Shown in pieces: positions 52,915 to 63,945 of a stretch of DNA of 64,000 bases. Position 1 is the first letter of the stretch, and each line of letters opens with the position of its first letter. The stretch comes from Ypsolopha sequella (taxonomy: Eukaryota; Arthropoda; Insecta; Lepidoptera; Ypsolophidae). The notes under the pieces are model-generated. The model saw only the letters and a program-made list of their open reading frames with translations, searched no databases and was not told the DNA's origin. The translations under genes were made by a program, and so were the position numbers. The stretch spans positions 7,925,501 through 7,989,500 of the forward strand of contig OW203992.1 of assembly GCA_934047225.1 (NCBI GenBank). Direction: 5' to 3'.

Positions 52915-55347
52915 TTAAGAATAAAATAATAGCTTACTCCAGTATTTTACAATTGGTGCATCCCATCTATCTCCTATCACCCTTAGAATGCTGTTGCTAC
53001 TACCACGAACCCTAGATAGCAGAGAAGCGCACTTTTTGCGACGTACTGCATAAAAATCATCTGTGCGTGCATCTGCAAACATGCCAGATGCACTGCATGA
53101 ACGAGGTAGCCCCAACAGCATCCTAAAAGCATTATTATACTGAACTCGTAGAGCGTTCATGGACTTTTGGGTATAGTTGGTCCACAAGCTGCTCGTATAC
53201 ATTGATGTGCAGTAAGCTTTAAATAGAGTTATTTTTACTTGAACTGTACAACGAACAAACCTGCGGGCCAACATGTTTGCCCTCACCGCTAACGCTCTAC
53301 GTTCCCTTTCGACATCAGTATCATCTTTAAGATCATCAGTGACAATATGACCTAAATATTTAAACTGAGTTACTCTTCTTAAAGCTACTCCATTTAATTC
53401 TAGTGGAGGTATATGTGACGGACATTTGCTACCAGCCTTAAACAATAAAAACTCGCTCTTTTTTACGTTATAACAAAGGCCATGACTTAGCGCGTAAGAT
53501 TCACAGGTGGAAATCAGCTTTCTAAGGGCACTGATCGATGGGGCGAGCAAGACCATATCGTCTGCATAACTAATATTATTGATGCATATACCATCCACGA
53601 AGCATCCAACATGCTGGTTGCTGAGCCTGGTGATCAGCGCATCCATGTAAAGGTTAAACAGCTTCGGTGAAGTTAAACCTCCCTGTCTAACACCGCACTC
53701 CAACCTGTATGATTCCGACAGACAACCAGCCCATTTCACAACATTTACTTGGTTCTCATACCAGTGTCTAAGTATACATCTGAGTTCAACAGGAAGTCCC
53801 ACGCACTTTAGTTTATCCCAAAGTATCTCGTACGCAACCAAGTCGAAAGCCTTCGACAAATCCAGAAAACACGCATAAACAGGTGTGCGCCTATCCGTGT
53901 AGTACTTAACAGTGTGCTTTAAACTCAATATTGCGCTTTCAGTAGATAAGGCGGGCCTAAAGCCAAACTGAGCGTCATGAAGTTGTAAATATTGATTAAT
54001 ATGAGAGTTAAGCACACTGTCCAGAACTTTCGCTATAATGGTAGCCAGTGAGATTGGCCGATAGTTGGACTTGTCAGAAACGTCCCCCGACCTGCTTTTG
54101 ACCACTGGTATAACTACAGTTCTCATCAAATCATTAGGGAGGTATGAATGCCCTATACATACATTAAATAAAAGAGCAAGCACTCTTGGGAGATGAGGTC
54201 CCGCATTTTGTAGATGCTCAATGCTGAGACCATCATGTCCAGGTGATTTTCCTCTTTTTATTTTGGAAATAATTAATGCCAAATCTTTTGCCTGGAATCT
54301 AGTTTCGATATCTCTATCATTCATCTCATCACTGGGCACACTGGGTGAAGGACCTAGCGGTGATTGGACTCTGAAACAGTCTTTAAATAAATTTGCTATT
54401 TGCGTCGGCTCACACACCCCATCGACACTTACAGGCAGGCTAGGCTTAGCGTTCATTTTATTTGTATTTTTCCAAAAATTTCGAAAATCGTTTTTTTCGT
54501 GGTTTGATGCGAGAAGGTCCATTTTTAACTGGTCCTGATGATTTTGACACCACTTAAGCCGCGATTTAAATATTTTTCTGCTCTCAACCATTTCTTGATA
54601 AACCCTACCTGTTGAGGGTTTGTTACTTATGAGCCACATCTGAAATCTGAGTCTAGCCTCCCCATGTGCTTCGCTTACATGTTTATTCCAGCCAGTTAGG
54701 TGTTTCTTTCTACTTACAGTTTCTTTACCCTCATAACTCTCTGTTGCTGCATCACACAATGCAGTTACAATATTATTGTACAAATTTTCAATTATTTTTC
54801 TATGATCTATGTTATTGCAAGCTTTTTGACAGCAATCCTGAAACTCTACTGGGAAATCGATATTTTTCAGATTTTCATGACACAATTTGTAAAATTTATC
54901 CACTTGGTAACAATTTCTATCACCCCATAATATTTTATTTCTATTTTGAGCATCAAAAATCTTCTTAGGTCTGATCAGACCTAAGTTACATGTTAATATC
55001 AAAGGCAAATGATCTGACCATACTGGGTCATATTTGACACAAATATTTTCCACTGATAACAATGCTGACCTGGTAACTATTACATGATCGAGCCAACTTG
55101 TAGTCCCGTGTACGTCGCTTATGAAAGTAAAAGTATCCGAATCATATCCTAACATTTCAAAATCAGCACATAGCCACTCTAAGTCTTCACAAAACTTTAA
55201 AAGTTCATTATAAAATAATTTGTTTGGATGCACGTTAAAGTCCCCAAGTATAAAAACTGACTCTACATTTGTTTCTTCTGTTATTGCATGTATAACACCA
55301 AGACACTCCATAAACTCAGGCACGTTGTCTTTGTTATCGGTAGGCAT
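52915..55347 (-). CDS. LINE endonuclease C-terminal part and reverse transcriptase, 810 residues
   Basis: Residues 1-120 are the second half of an AP-endonuclease-like domain (GDFN about 36-39, WSDHLPL about 112-118), which nicks target DNA. Reverse transcriptase follows, with NYRPISL, FLDLSKAFD, GVRQGGLTSP, SYADDMVLL (about 590-600) and FKYLGH, and then a C-terminal region with an RRKKCASLLSR motif near residue 770. The frame is uninterrupted. The printed start (MPTDNK) is not the true start: endonuclease homology continues upstream in the same frame (VTVHMPTD) until stops between 55380 and 55450. It would supply target-primed reverse transcription if complete; here it lacks the first endonuclease half in frame. 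Confidence 0.8.
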   Translation of the reverse strand: MPTDNKDNVPEFMECLGVIHAITEETNVESVFILGDFNVHPNKLFYNELLKFCEDLEWLCADFEMLGYDSDTFTFISDVHGTTSWLDHVIVTRSALLSVENICVKYDPVWSDHLPLILTCNLGLIRPKKIFDAQNRNKILWGDRNCYQVDKFYKLCHENLKNIDFPVEFQDCCQKACNNIDHRKIIENLYNNIVTALCDAATESYEGKETVSRKKHLTGWNKHVSEAHGEARLRFQMWLISNKPSTGRVYQEMVESRKIFKSRLKWCQNHQDQLKMDLLASNHEKNDFRNFWKNTNKMNAKPSLPVSVDGVCEPTQIANLFKDCFRVQSPLGPSPSVPSDEMNDRDIETRFQAKDLALIISKIKRGKSPGHDGLSIEHLQNAGPHLPRVLALLFNVCIGHSYLPNDLMRTVVIPVVKSRSGDVSDKSNYRPISLATIIAKVLDSVLNSHINQYLQLHDAQFGFRPALSTESAILSLKHTVKYYTDRRTPVYACFLDLSKAFDLVAYEILWDKLKCVGLPVELRCILRHWYENQVNVVKWAGCLSESYRLECGVRQGGLTSPKLFNLYMDALITRLSNQHVGCFVDGICINNISYADDMVLLAPSISALRKLISTCESYALSHGLCYNVKKSEFLLFKAGSKCPSHIPPLELNGVALRRVTQFKYLGHIVTDDLKDDTDVERERRALAVRANMLARRFVRCTVQVKITLFKAYCTSMYTSSLWTNYTQKSMNALRVQYNNAFRMLLGLPRSCSASGMFADARTDDFYAVRRKKCASLLSRVRGSSNSILRVIGDRWDAPIVKYWSKLLFYS

Positions 55348-55449
55348 ATGTACGGTAACTATAACCAGAGTTCTGTGTATAATTTATAAAACAACTATAT
55401 ATATCAATATTTAGAAAGAAAAGCCGAATGGTAACATTATATTTTATTA

Positions 55450-55668
55450 CTAGATCTTTATAGCCACTATACGAGGGTTATCACAAGGTATCACAGATAC
55501 ACGCTGAAAAACACTTTTACGCCACAGCAAAGCCACACCTCCATACGGCCTGCCCTTCAAAATACCAACAGAAGTATCCACCGCAGATGTCCCGATAGAA
55601 CTGAAATCGTCATCAATAGTTTCCAGAAATGGTAAATCATGTGGGAGAAGCCACGTCATTTTGAACAT
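55450..55668 (-). pseudogene. LINE endonuclease N-terminal fragment
   Basis: The frame contains WLLPHDL, SVGILKGRPYGGVALLWR and NPRIVAIKI, typical of the first half of LINE endonucleases. It ends at TAG directly before the A/T-rich segment 55380-55450, which carries several stops and separates it from the main frame. A short insertion or decay has split the gene. Confidence 0.7.
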
Positions 55669-55680
55669 GTTATAAACATT

Positions 55681-55727
55681 CTTTTAACAAAATTCTCCAT
55701 ATGCCACTTTTCCTACAGGACTGCAGC
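55681..55727 (-). repeat. inverted partner of 52192-52247
   Basis: CTTTTCCTACAGGACTGCAGC (55707-55727) complements 52192-52212 exactly; similarity extends toward 55681. It sits immediately 5' of the LINE remnant. Confidence 0.6.
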
Positions 55728-55768
55728 CGTCATTTGTGTCATTTAAAGTATCAGTGACCCACACTTAA

Positions 55769-56150
55769 TAGTAGTTTATGCTACAAGGGCGAAAAAGAAT
55801 AAACTACGAGGATGATTTAAAACACGAGCGTAGCGAGTGTTTTAAACGTAACCGAGTAATGTATTGCTCTTACGCCCGTGTATCATACTACGTTTTTCAA
55901 TGCGTAGTGTGAGGAAATAAAACAAATGTATTCGTGTGAACTTTAAATTATGATTGGCTCAAAACTGTATCCAGAGCCGTTAAACAATGGAAAAAAAGTC
56001 TTACATTTATGGTACACAAGAAAGGTTGCAGGTTAGCCAACCATTGTAAATAAATAAAAAATAATACTAATAAAGCCCTAGGGCAAAGTAATAGACTTTT
56101 TGTTCGGTTTTGATGCATAAAAAGTGGGCGTTTACGATCACTTGCATTGA
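55769..56150 (-). repeat. repeat family D, copy 3
   Basis: Reverse orientation: TAGTAGTTTATGCTACAAGG, GTTTTAAACGTAACCGAGTA, AGCCCTAGGGCAAAGTAA and ACTTGCATTGAAAAA. Same limits as copies 1 and 2. Confidence 0.7.
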
Positions 56151-58490
56151 AAAAAAATTCAAAGCTTAGTTCGATTTTCAAATAAAATGACACTTCCAAC
56201 CCGCTTTTTAAATAAACAACGACCTATTTTTCAAGAAGAGTGAAAAACTGTTTTCCTTTTCGTGACACCTAGAGGCGAGTTTTATAAAATGGAATTCGCT
56301 TTCCCGCGCAATATTGCACGTCCCGGCACGTGCTGCCAGTGTAATTTGCGCTTTATTGCACGTGAATAATTCGAGATAATCCCCGCCGTGTCTACCACTC
56401 CCCCCTCGCCAATCCTACCCTGCCGTTACTGTGGATACGTTTGATCCAGTAATCCAAGTAAAAACACATTCTGTCTGTGACATGGTTATGAAATTCAGTT
56501 TGTTAGTCTGTTATTCTATAGTTTGTCCTGGATATCCAGAAATAACTTCACTCCAATAAATTTTTCTATCATACTACAAATTAAATCACAGTTGATAATA
56601 ATAATCCATTTGTTTTATTATTTTCCATTGGGTTATTTCCCCATTGTCACTTATATATAGGTAAAGGTCTTTATTATATACTTTAGGGCGCACCGAGCGT
56701 TTGCCTTTGTCTATATCTTTTTATTTATGTGTCAAGAGTAAAGAAATAACCAAACTTTTGCATTTTTTCCATGTTTTTCGTTGTTATTTTCGTCATATTG
56801 TTCTTCAATAAAAAAACTATCGTGTATTAACGTTCCAGTTATCTATAAACTTTATTTTAATAAATTAATCTTCATATCAAATTACTTATTTATATAAAAA
56901 AGGAGGGAAAAAGAGGAAAAAATCACTCGAAAAGAGGTAACTGCGAATTTATTCTATCGAGTCAACTTTATCAAATCGTGTTTCCATCGTGTATGCAGTC
57001 TTGTATATATTCCCAATAATACCAATATATTTCCCTAGATTTTAATTTAATTGTTTACTACTTCAAACAAGGGTTATAAAAACGAGTTTATGTGTGTACA
57101 ATGGTCGGTGCGCTCTTAAGTACTTAATATCTACGCTACGGCGTAGCAAGCGCAAAACTGTTATAATAACTTGTTACACTTCGGAAACCAAACCCTGCAC
57201 GACGAAAAATTATTAAAAATATTTCTAACGAGTAAACCCATGAAAAAAGCTAATGGGTTACAATACAAGAGCACCTATTGAGCCCCGAGCGTCCGATCTC
57301 TAGTTATTGCGAATTAGGGAGCAGCCTAGTTGAGCGGAAACTTTCATATCGACGCGAAATATTAATTTCTCGAGCAAAATATAAATTTCTCGAGGTGAAA
57401 ACAGTGAAGCGAGCGTTATACTGTCAAATTACGCTAAGTGCTTCGGTTATTAAGTTTTAAATTGGCGCCGTTGAGTAATTTTTCAATAGGTCGCATTTTA
57501 TGTGTCAAAACAAAGCAAATCATTTACTTTGTAATATAGGTTCAATATAATGTAAAAAAAAACAATATAACTACATAATCTACATCTAATAGTTTTATAT
57601 AATAAATAATAATACGGGGAAATATACAAAAAATGTTACGTGTTTTTATGTACTATGTATCCCGGAGAGTTGAATCATGGATGGATATGTAATAAAAAAC
57701 TTTTTCCAAATTAGTAAAACCGTAAACATATTAATTGCTGATTTATTCTAAAGGAAAAAAATCACTTTCACCCTACTACAAATTAGTAAAGTCAACGATT
57801 GCTAGTCAATTATCGATATTAACTGCTCCCACCCTTCTCGTCCACTGGATGGTCTGCAGAAACCTTATTAACTAGGAACAGAAGTTGTTTTTGATTTGAT
57901 CCTGGGAGGTAGTTCGTATCGAGAATGCCAGATGGCGCTGGGTTCATTTAAAAATCACGGCGTATTGTTCTCGAAGGTTCTGATTGCAGGGAAAATGGGG
58001 ATGTTGGACGTCATCATGTATCGAGGGATGTTGTGGAGCGTATTTTTAGGGCTTTTATTTTAAAATATTTCGATGAAAATTTGAAAATCTAAGTTTTACG
58101 TCGTGATCTCTATATCATTTTACTTTGTGGATTTCAATTTTATATTCTAGCAGTTTGACAACAACGGTGATCGCCGCGTCGTCATCCTAAACAACAATTT
58201 GCCTTGAAAATGCTGAATCGTCTCGGTAGAACAGTTGGCATCTAGTCAACATCGTGAGAGGTAAATTCGTTTTTCAAAATAATTTAATTTTATATTCGTC
58301 TTTTTCAGGTACTTTCCCAAATTGGATTACCTGATAAAATTTTGTAAGTTGCTTACAACTACGATATAGCCTTCAAATAGTGTTATTATGCACGGTAAAT
58401 TTAAGCGTTTTTGGAAACAAAAACTGATGGTGATCATAACTACCCATCATGAACAAATTGCAAAAAAAATATCTACTATTCGATAAAAAA
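56151..58490. other. non-coding stretch, partly unique
   Basis: No gene supported. 56285-56430 (GCAATATTGCACGTCCCGG) and 57275-57470 are GC-richer, unique-looking segments. 57130-57150 CTACGGCGTAG resembles 2040-2052. 58155-58250 resembles 26700-26790. Confidence 0.4.
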
Positions 58491-58612
58491 GAATATGTAA
58501 ACTCAGAAAATTATAAATTTTACAACATTTTCCAGCACAGTACTGTCACTCATTTTAAATTGTAAAATCATATCACATTGTAAAATTTATAATTTTCTGA
58601 GTTTACATATTC
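58491..58612. repeat. perfect 35 bp inverted repeat with 52 nt spacer
   Basis: Arms 58491-58525 and 58578-58612 are exactly complementary (GAATATGTAAACTCAGAAAA ... ). The spacer repeats ATTGTAAAAT. It may be a small foldback element or a structured transcript; nothing coding is present. Confidence 0.8.
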
Positions 58613-59459
58613 ATTATTATTATCAATCAAATTGCGTTGCATGTCTCAGATTACAGTCGGAAAATTCGATAAAAAATATATTCGACCAAAATGTTTGAAG
58701 CAGCTCTTGTTTTTATGGTTCATGGTTTGCTCCTTAAATAGTAAGAAAATACGTTTGTATGGTATGAATGAATACTATCACCAGCTTTCATTTCCAAAAC
58801 CTTTTCAATAATACGGTGTACAGGGGATCTAAAAAGGCCGACTTGGGTGAATCGTAAAATGATTTGAAAGTAGGATAGAGCCAGAGTTTTTTCACGCGTG
58901 CAAAAGAGACAGCATTAGAACAGAATCATAATGTGATTCATGCAAAATGGCCTTTTTAGAGGACCAGTACTCGCAAAAATGTAATGCGCATAGAAATCTA
59001 TGGCTGAGCGACCGGACGTACCACGTGACCTTATTGATTGTACAGAAAGTGTAAGGAAATACCTATGTATAATAATTATAACGTCATAATTATTATTCGT
59101 AGGTATATAATAATATATAAAATAATAATTATTATTCGTAGTGAAATACGAACTTTGCCGAACAGTGGCGAAGATTTGTATGCGCATTGGGAGCACTGTA
59201 CCGATTTTTCAGATGGTGCTTGTTATCAGTAGCTATATAACTGTTTTTTTCTGTAGAATGATTTCATTGAAACCCACATGATTTATTATGTATGTGTAAA
59301 TTTGTGTATTTATTTATGTATGTCTATTTTTCATATTGTATAATTGTATTGTGTAAGTTTATGTATTCGTTTATTTTAGCGTTAGTAATTAATCATAATG
59401 TACTCATGTAGTCTATTTTACATTTACATGCTCCCCTCTATTTGTTATTTTCTCACCTT
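58613..59459. other. non-coding stretch
   Basis: Nothing supported as a gene. 59060-59145 is an imperfect inverted ATAATTATTATTCGTAG / TATAATAATATATAA tract of low complexity. Confidence 0.4.
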
Positions 59460-59602
59460 CTTTTTCACCCAAAGGTTGCCTGGTAGATATTGCTATTAGC
59501 AATAAGTGCCGCCTTTGTACAATATAAATGTTTTTAAGTGTCCTGTTTTATGTATTTTGTAAATGAACATAAGTGTAATAAATAAGTGTAATAAATAATA
59601 AT
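59460..59602 (+). mobile_element. RTE-like LINE 3' tail
   Basis: AGGTTGCCTGGTAGATATTG, CTATTAGCAATAAGTGCCGC, CTTTGTACAATATAAATG and a tail of TAATAAATAAGTGTAATAAA repeats. Same family as 46663-46800 and 903-995. Confidence 0.6.
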
Positions 59603-60015
59603 ATTTTTACCGAGCTATGTGTATAATCTGTGCGAGTATAGTGAGGTACGTTTCATTTTCATGCATGGTAGGTAGGTATGATATCAGTTAAAACTGGCCA
59701 TGACTCGACCTCAACAATGGCTGTCTCATTGAATCAATGTCCTACTTCCTGTATTGGTTTCATTTCCTTTTTATTATACTGTTGATGCTCATTTTGTCAA
59801 TGGGTCTGCTTGATACTGGGGCGGTTAATTTGTTGATTAATTTTAATATCGGTGAGTATGTAGTGTTGGATAGACTGGTGAATGTTATTACCGCTTTGAA
59901 ATCACAGTCAGTAGATCATCAAGGAATAAACTCGCTTAGATGATGCGCCGATTTCATATTTGAGGAGTGGTTGTTTGGTATGATCATCAGAGTATATAGG
60001 TTTTAGATCTATGTA

Positions 60016-60697
60016 TTAACCCTCTGGGCACCGCCGGCACCGACGCATCACTCTATGTCCGTGACGGCTGCCCCGAGCTGGCGCAAAAATACGGCCACAC
60101 CTTTCACTAAAAGATTTTTTACTGCGCCATCTTTTAACATATTTGCATGAAATAAAATGTATTTTACTCTATGAATATGCCCCTCTTTTATTTTGAATCA
60201 CTCACTCTGTGGTCACAGCTGACAAACTGCTTTTTTTTTGAGGAAAAAGCTCTGTTCTCTAAATTTTCAGATTGCGAGAAGAAATGGTTTATTTACAAAA
60301 TACCATGTTACTTTAGGACAAAAAATGTTATCCACAATAATGTTGAATGAATGCCTAGTCACCTAAAAGGTTGTATATACAGGTTCAGTGGAGATTTAGT
60401 CTCAAAACCGAGCAGAAAGTTTTGAGAAAGCCGTGGCCACTCACTCACTCACTGTTTTCAAACACGGATTTCTTTCTTTTTTTTTTCTAAGAAGCATAGA
60501 TTATCCCATACCAACTTAAAGAAAATTTAATTCCCATTCGGTTAGTCGCACAAGATCAATAATTTGATTAATATTTTACATTTCGGAACGGAATTTCTAA
60601 AGTGTGCGCGTACGAGCAGACATGTCTGCCCTATCCGAGCGGACGTCACTTTTAGTTACTTGCAGACATGTCTGCCTTATCCATCTCAGAGGGTTAA
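60016..60697. mobile_element. piggyBac-like MITE with TTAA target sites
   Basis: TTAA|CCCTCTGGGCAC at the left and CTCAGAGGG|TTAA at the right. The TTAA duplication and the CCC...GGG termini are the hallmark of piggyBac-type elements. Two subterminal GCAGACATGTCTGCC(C/T)TATCC units (near 60617 and 60661) are candidate transposase-binding repeats. No transposase is encoded, so it is non-autonomous. Confidence 0.65.
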
Positions 60698-61153
60698 TGA
60701 AATATAAAGTAAAGTAAAAAAAGTAAAAATTCTTTTATTTCCATAAAAAGTCTTAACTAAGTACAATTTATACGGCGGTTCTCAAACTAAGCTAAGGCTT
60801 GGTACTTGAGAGCCAAGTGACTCGTTTACCAGTATTTATGTACTGTTTGGCTCGACGCCCTTTGTGGTTGGAATAATTACATCTCACATAGGTACTTGAA
60901 ATTTTAAACTATAAAGGAAAATTAAATAAAATCTAATATCAACATGCAAGTATTTAAAAACAATTCTAAAAGACAATCTAAATATTTATACTACAAGATA
61001 TATTATGTATATCTATATCTTGAAGGTTCTATAACATGGCAACTGAATATAATAGATACACGCTCGAACTTAAATAAAAATAATAAAATATTACATATCC
61101 ATACTAATTATTTCATTATGTTTGTTTATGTATAAATAACATAATAACCGATC
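60698..61153. other. non-coding stretch
   Basis: Begins with an A/T-rich tract ending AAGTAAAAATTCTTTTATTT. 60760-60890 has weak similarity to LINE 3' tails. The 60944-61135 frame is A/T-biased and unsupported. Confidence 0.35.
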
Positions 61154-61325
61154 TAATGACTGCCTCTGTGGTCTGGTGGTTCGAGTACTTGACCACTAAT
61201 GACTGCCTCTGTGGTCTGGTGGTTCGAGTACTTGACCACTAATGACTGCCTCTGTGGTCTGGTGGTTCGAGTACTTGACCACTAATGACTGCCTCTGTGG
61301 TCTGGTGGTTCGAGTACTTGACCAC
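61154..61325 (+). repeat. four tandem 43 bp units of a SINE A-box segment
   Basis: Units begin at 61154, 61197, 61240 and 61283 and appear identical (TAATGACTGCCTCTGTGGTC / TGGTGGTTCGAGTACTTGACCAC). Each carries a GTGGTCTGGTGG A-box-like core. Confidence 0.9.
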
Positions 61326-61480
61326 TAATCCAGATGTTGCGGGTTCTAATCCTGTTGGAGCACATTTGTGTTCGGTCCGCGATAAGGCTTACCGACAACA
61401 TGTACAAAAGCAAATTTATTTCTGAGAAAACAATTTTTCTTCAGTCTACATCCAGAAATAAGGACAATAATTACTGAAAA
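61326..61480 (+). mobile_element. tRNA-derived SINE body with B-box
   Basis: Directly after the fourth 43 bp unit, TAATCCAGATGTTGCGGGTT and CTAATCCTG give the B-box region (GGTTCTAATCC), followed by a body (GCACATTTGTGTTCGG, AAGCAAATTTATTTCTGAG). It is a single SINE whose 5' segment has been multiplied. Confidence 0.6.
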
Positions 61481-62489
61481 GGTAGACATTGGTCCCTTGA
61501 AGACAGGCGCTCAAAACAAACACGGAGATAATGAAAGGGGATTACTATAAAAGGTGAAAATATTTATTTATGCAGCCAATACTGAAGACTCTGTAAGTGC
61601 TCTGTATCAAGGTTCGATGACGTTTTTTCGTGAAAATCGTAATTTATCCTTTTTGCGTTCCCCACAAACGCAAGCCCAGCTCCGTAAGAGTAACTGTAGG
61701 TTCATAAGGGAATAAGTTCTGAAATCGATTTAAAGAGTGAAAAACTCCATGGAATTTTCTGCTTATTTCGTTGACATACAAGACCCAAGAAAGTGTGCTA
61801 TCAAAATAACACCCAGATTGTTTTATTCTTTGCAGTGTTGAAGAAAGAATGCAACATCAATATCATGCAGCTCCGTAAAAGTTCACAGAAGTTGTTTCAG
61901 TGTAAATAAGTAAATTTAACATCTACCTAATGCCAAGCAGTATGTCCTGTGATTTATTAGGGTTGGTTAGTAGTCCGTACATCCACCCATATTTAAATTT
62001 TTTGCGTTGGTCTTTTAATTTTGTTATTGCAATGCTAATTCAGGTTGATCGGTAGGAAAATGATCATTGCTGGTGGACGTAATCATTGGTGGTGAAAAGT
62101 GTGTTTTCGTATATGAACTGTCACTTGAATTTCATAGTTCATACTCGGAAACGCCAAGGTGTCCCCTTGGAGATTTATCTCAAGACGATGTACAAAGCAA
62201 TTTATATACTAAACTAGGGATCAATATGAGATTAATATCCCAACTTCCGAGTACAGAAAATCTCGTTAAGCAATACTTAATCCATAAATTAGCCAATCAC
62301 AGTGCTGAATTTCATAGTTTAGCATCGCTTCACTTGAAGTTCAGGGTTCAAGCTCAGACCAAATAACAACTCAAAAAAAACTTCTAAACTTTTTGCCAAA
62401 CTATAAAACGAGTTATTGTCGCCGCAAGCAATATGTGAATGTCGTAAAAATGTAAAAGACAACTTAGTTGTTGTAATAAAAGACATTCT
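61481..62489. other. non-coding stretch
   Basis: 61575-61615 is a fragment related to MITE family C. The 62067-62366 frame is not recognised and lacks support. Otherwise nothing seen. Confidence 0.4.
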
Positions 62490-62830
62490 TTTAAAGTACG
62501 CCTGTCTCCCAAAGGGGTAGGCAGAGACTGCAGATTTCCATCTGCTACGATCCAGACACCACCGTTTCGCCTCTTCCACGTCCATCAATCTAGTCGTGCA
62601 AGCTCTTCTAATCCGGGTACGTTTGACATGGTCCTTCTTCAGTATGTCGCCAATTTGGTCAGCATACGACGTCCTTCTGCACCATAAATTTCTTTCGTCA
62701 CTCTACTTTTATTAATCCTCTCTACATGTCTAAACCCCCAAAACATTCCTTTTTCTATTCTAGTCACTACATCTTCTTTCAGGCTGCAACGATCCCGTAT
62801 GTCAATATGTTTCACTCTGTTCCTCAGAAT
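62490..62830 (-). pseudogene. LINE polyprotein C-terminal remnant
   Basis: The minus-strand frame has HVKRTRIRRACTTRLMDVEE, then RWCLDRSRWKSAVSAYPFG. This fits the C-terminal tail of lepidopteran LINE ORF2 proteins (pattern DR..W...V...P). Upstream (62640-62830) the likely continuation is broken by frameshifts. It is distinct from the 27066 remnant. Confidence 0.5.
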
Positions 62831-63581
62831 AAGGTATTATTCTGAGCTCTGTTCAATTCAATGTTAAACCACACATACTAAATGAACGCATTTTCACTAA
62901 TTTGATGTTTATCTTGTCATACCCAACATTCACTACTGTACATACCTAAGTGAAGTACTTTTAAAGTTTGGTTTAAAATTGTTGTCGTAGGTGAAATAAC
63001 CAAAACAATCAGTATTTTGTCTAATTATATTAAAATATATTCAGGAAAATAAGGAAAATAAATAAGGAAGATAAACAAAATTCTTTGTTTATCCGTAGTA
63101 ACCTTGCAAAAATATACAGAGACATTACGCACCATAAAAAACTTATCGTTTCGCTCGGCGGAGCAAAATCTGTCGTAACGTACCCCAAGTATTAACATCG
63201 GTAGATAATCCGGCGGTCGATGGTCACCTACACAAATTTCCACTTGGCTTCCGCACTATCGCCCGTCAGGAATGCTTTTTTAGCCAAAAAGTTTTATCAC
63301 TTCCGTGAGGGCGCATCTAGGTGGACGCGTAAAGTGCATGTCTGGGGATTATGCTTTCTAGGGTAGTATGGTTTATTCTTATTGTGGTGTGAAACACTCT
63401 ACCTTATGAATTGTAAATGATTTTGAAGTGGAATTTAAGTATACCTATACTTAATATTTTTCAAAAAATGGGATGTACAAGTTACTTTTAATCATTATTA
63501 TAGTCAAAATTGCGAACATAGAGGCAGGCAGACAAAATAGTTTGATACTATCCGACTGAAACTTGAGGATAAAACATGATT

Positions 63582-63945
63582 ATTGCAAAACGGCTCACGT
63601 CAATAACTATTTTTGATCGGGATAGCCGACCAGTTTCAGCAGATTCAGACTGCCTTCTTCTGAGCGAGTGAAGACGCTTTCGCAACGACGTTGCGCCTCG
63701 CACAGTGTGTAATGATAAGCACCACAAAAAAGTATAGATAATAAAATCATGAGTAGGGTTTCGTAAAGAAAGTCAATACTTTAATCCCCATAAAACACAT
63801 AAAAATAATTTGGACAATAATTTTTGCAAAACGGCTCACCTCAATAACAATTTTTGATCAGGATAGCTGACCACTTTCAGCAGATTCAGACTGCCTTCTC
63901 CTGGGCGAGTGAAAACGCTTCCGCGAACGTCGTCGTGGATACGAT
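63582..63945 (+). repeat. two direct repeats, 241 bp apart, near the window edge
   Basis: GCAAAACGGCTCAC begins at 63585 and 63826. Both continue with CAATAAC.ATTTTTGATC, AGCAGATTCAGACTGCCTTC and GGGCGAGTGAA or GAGCGAGTGAA for about 115 bp, with scattered differences. The unit may continue beyond position 64000. Confidence 0.65.

Larger units (their letters stand above)
52797..55668 (-). mobile_element. CR1/Jockey-type LINE, 5'-broken
   Basis: Endonuclease-reverse transcriptase remnants on the minus strand end in a (TTA)n microsatellite tail (plus-strand AATAATAATAATAATAATAA at 52797-52817), as expected for a CR1-group 3' end. The endonuclease N-terminal part lies at 55450-55668 and the main frame at 52915-55347. 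No ORF1 was found. The Daphne or a related clade is possible but unverified. Confidence 0.65.

Noticed and set aside
61154..61325. CRISPR-like array
   Set aside because: The units are contiguous with no spacers, the setting is eukaryotic, and the unit is a SINE promoter segment.
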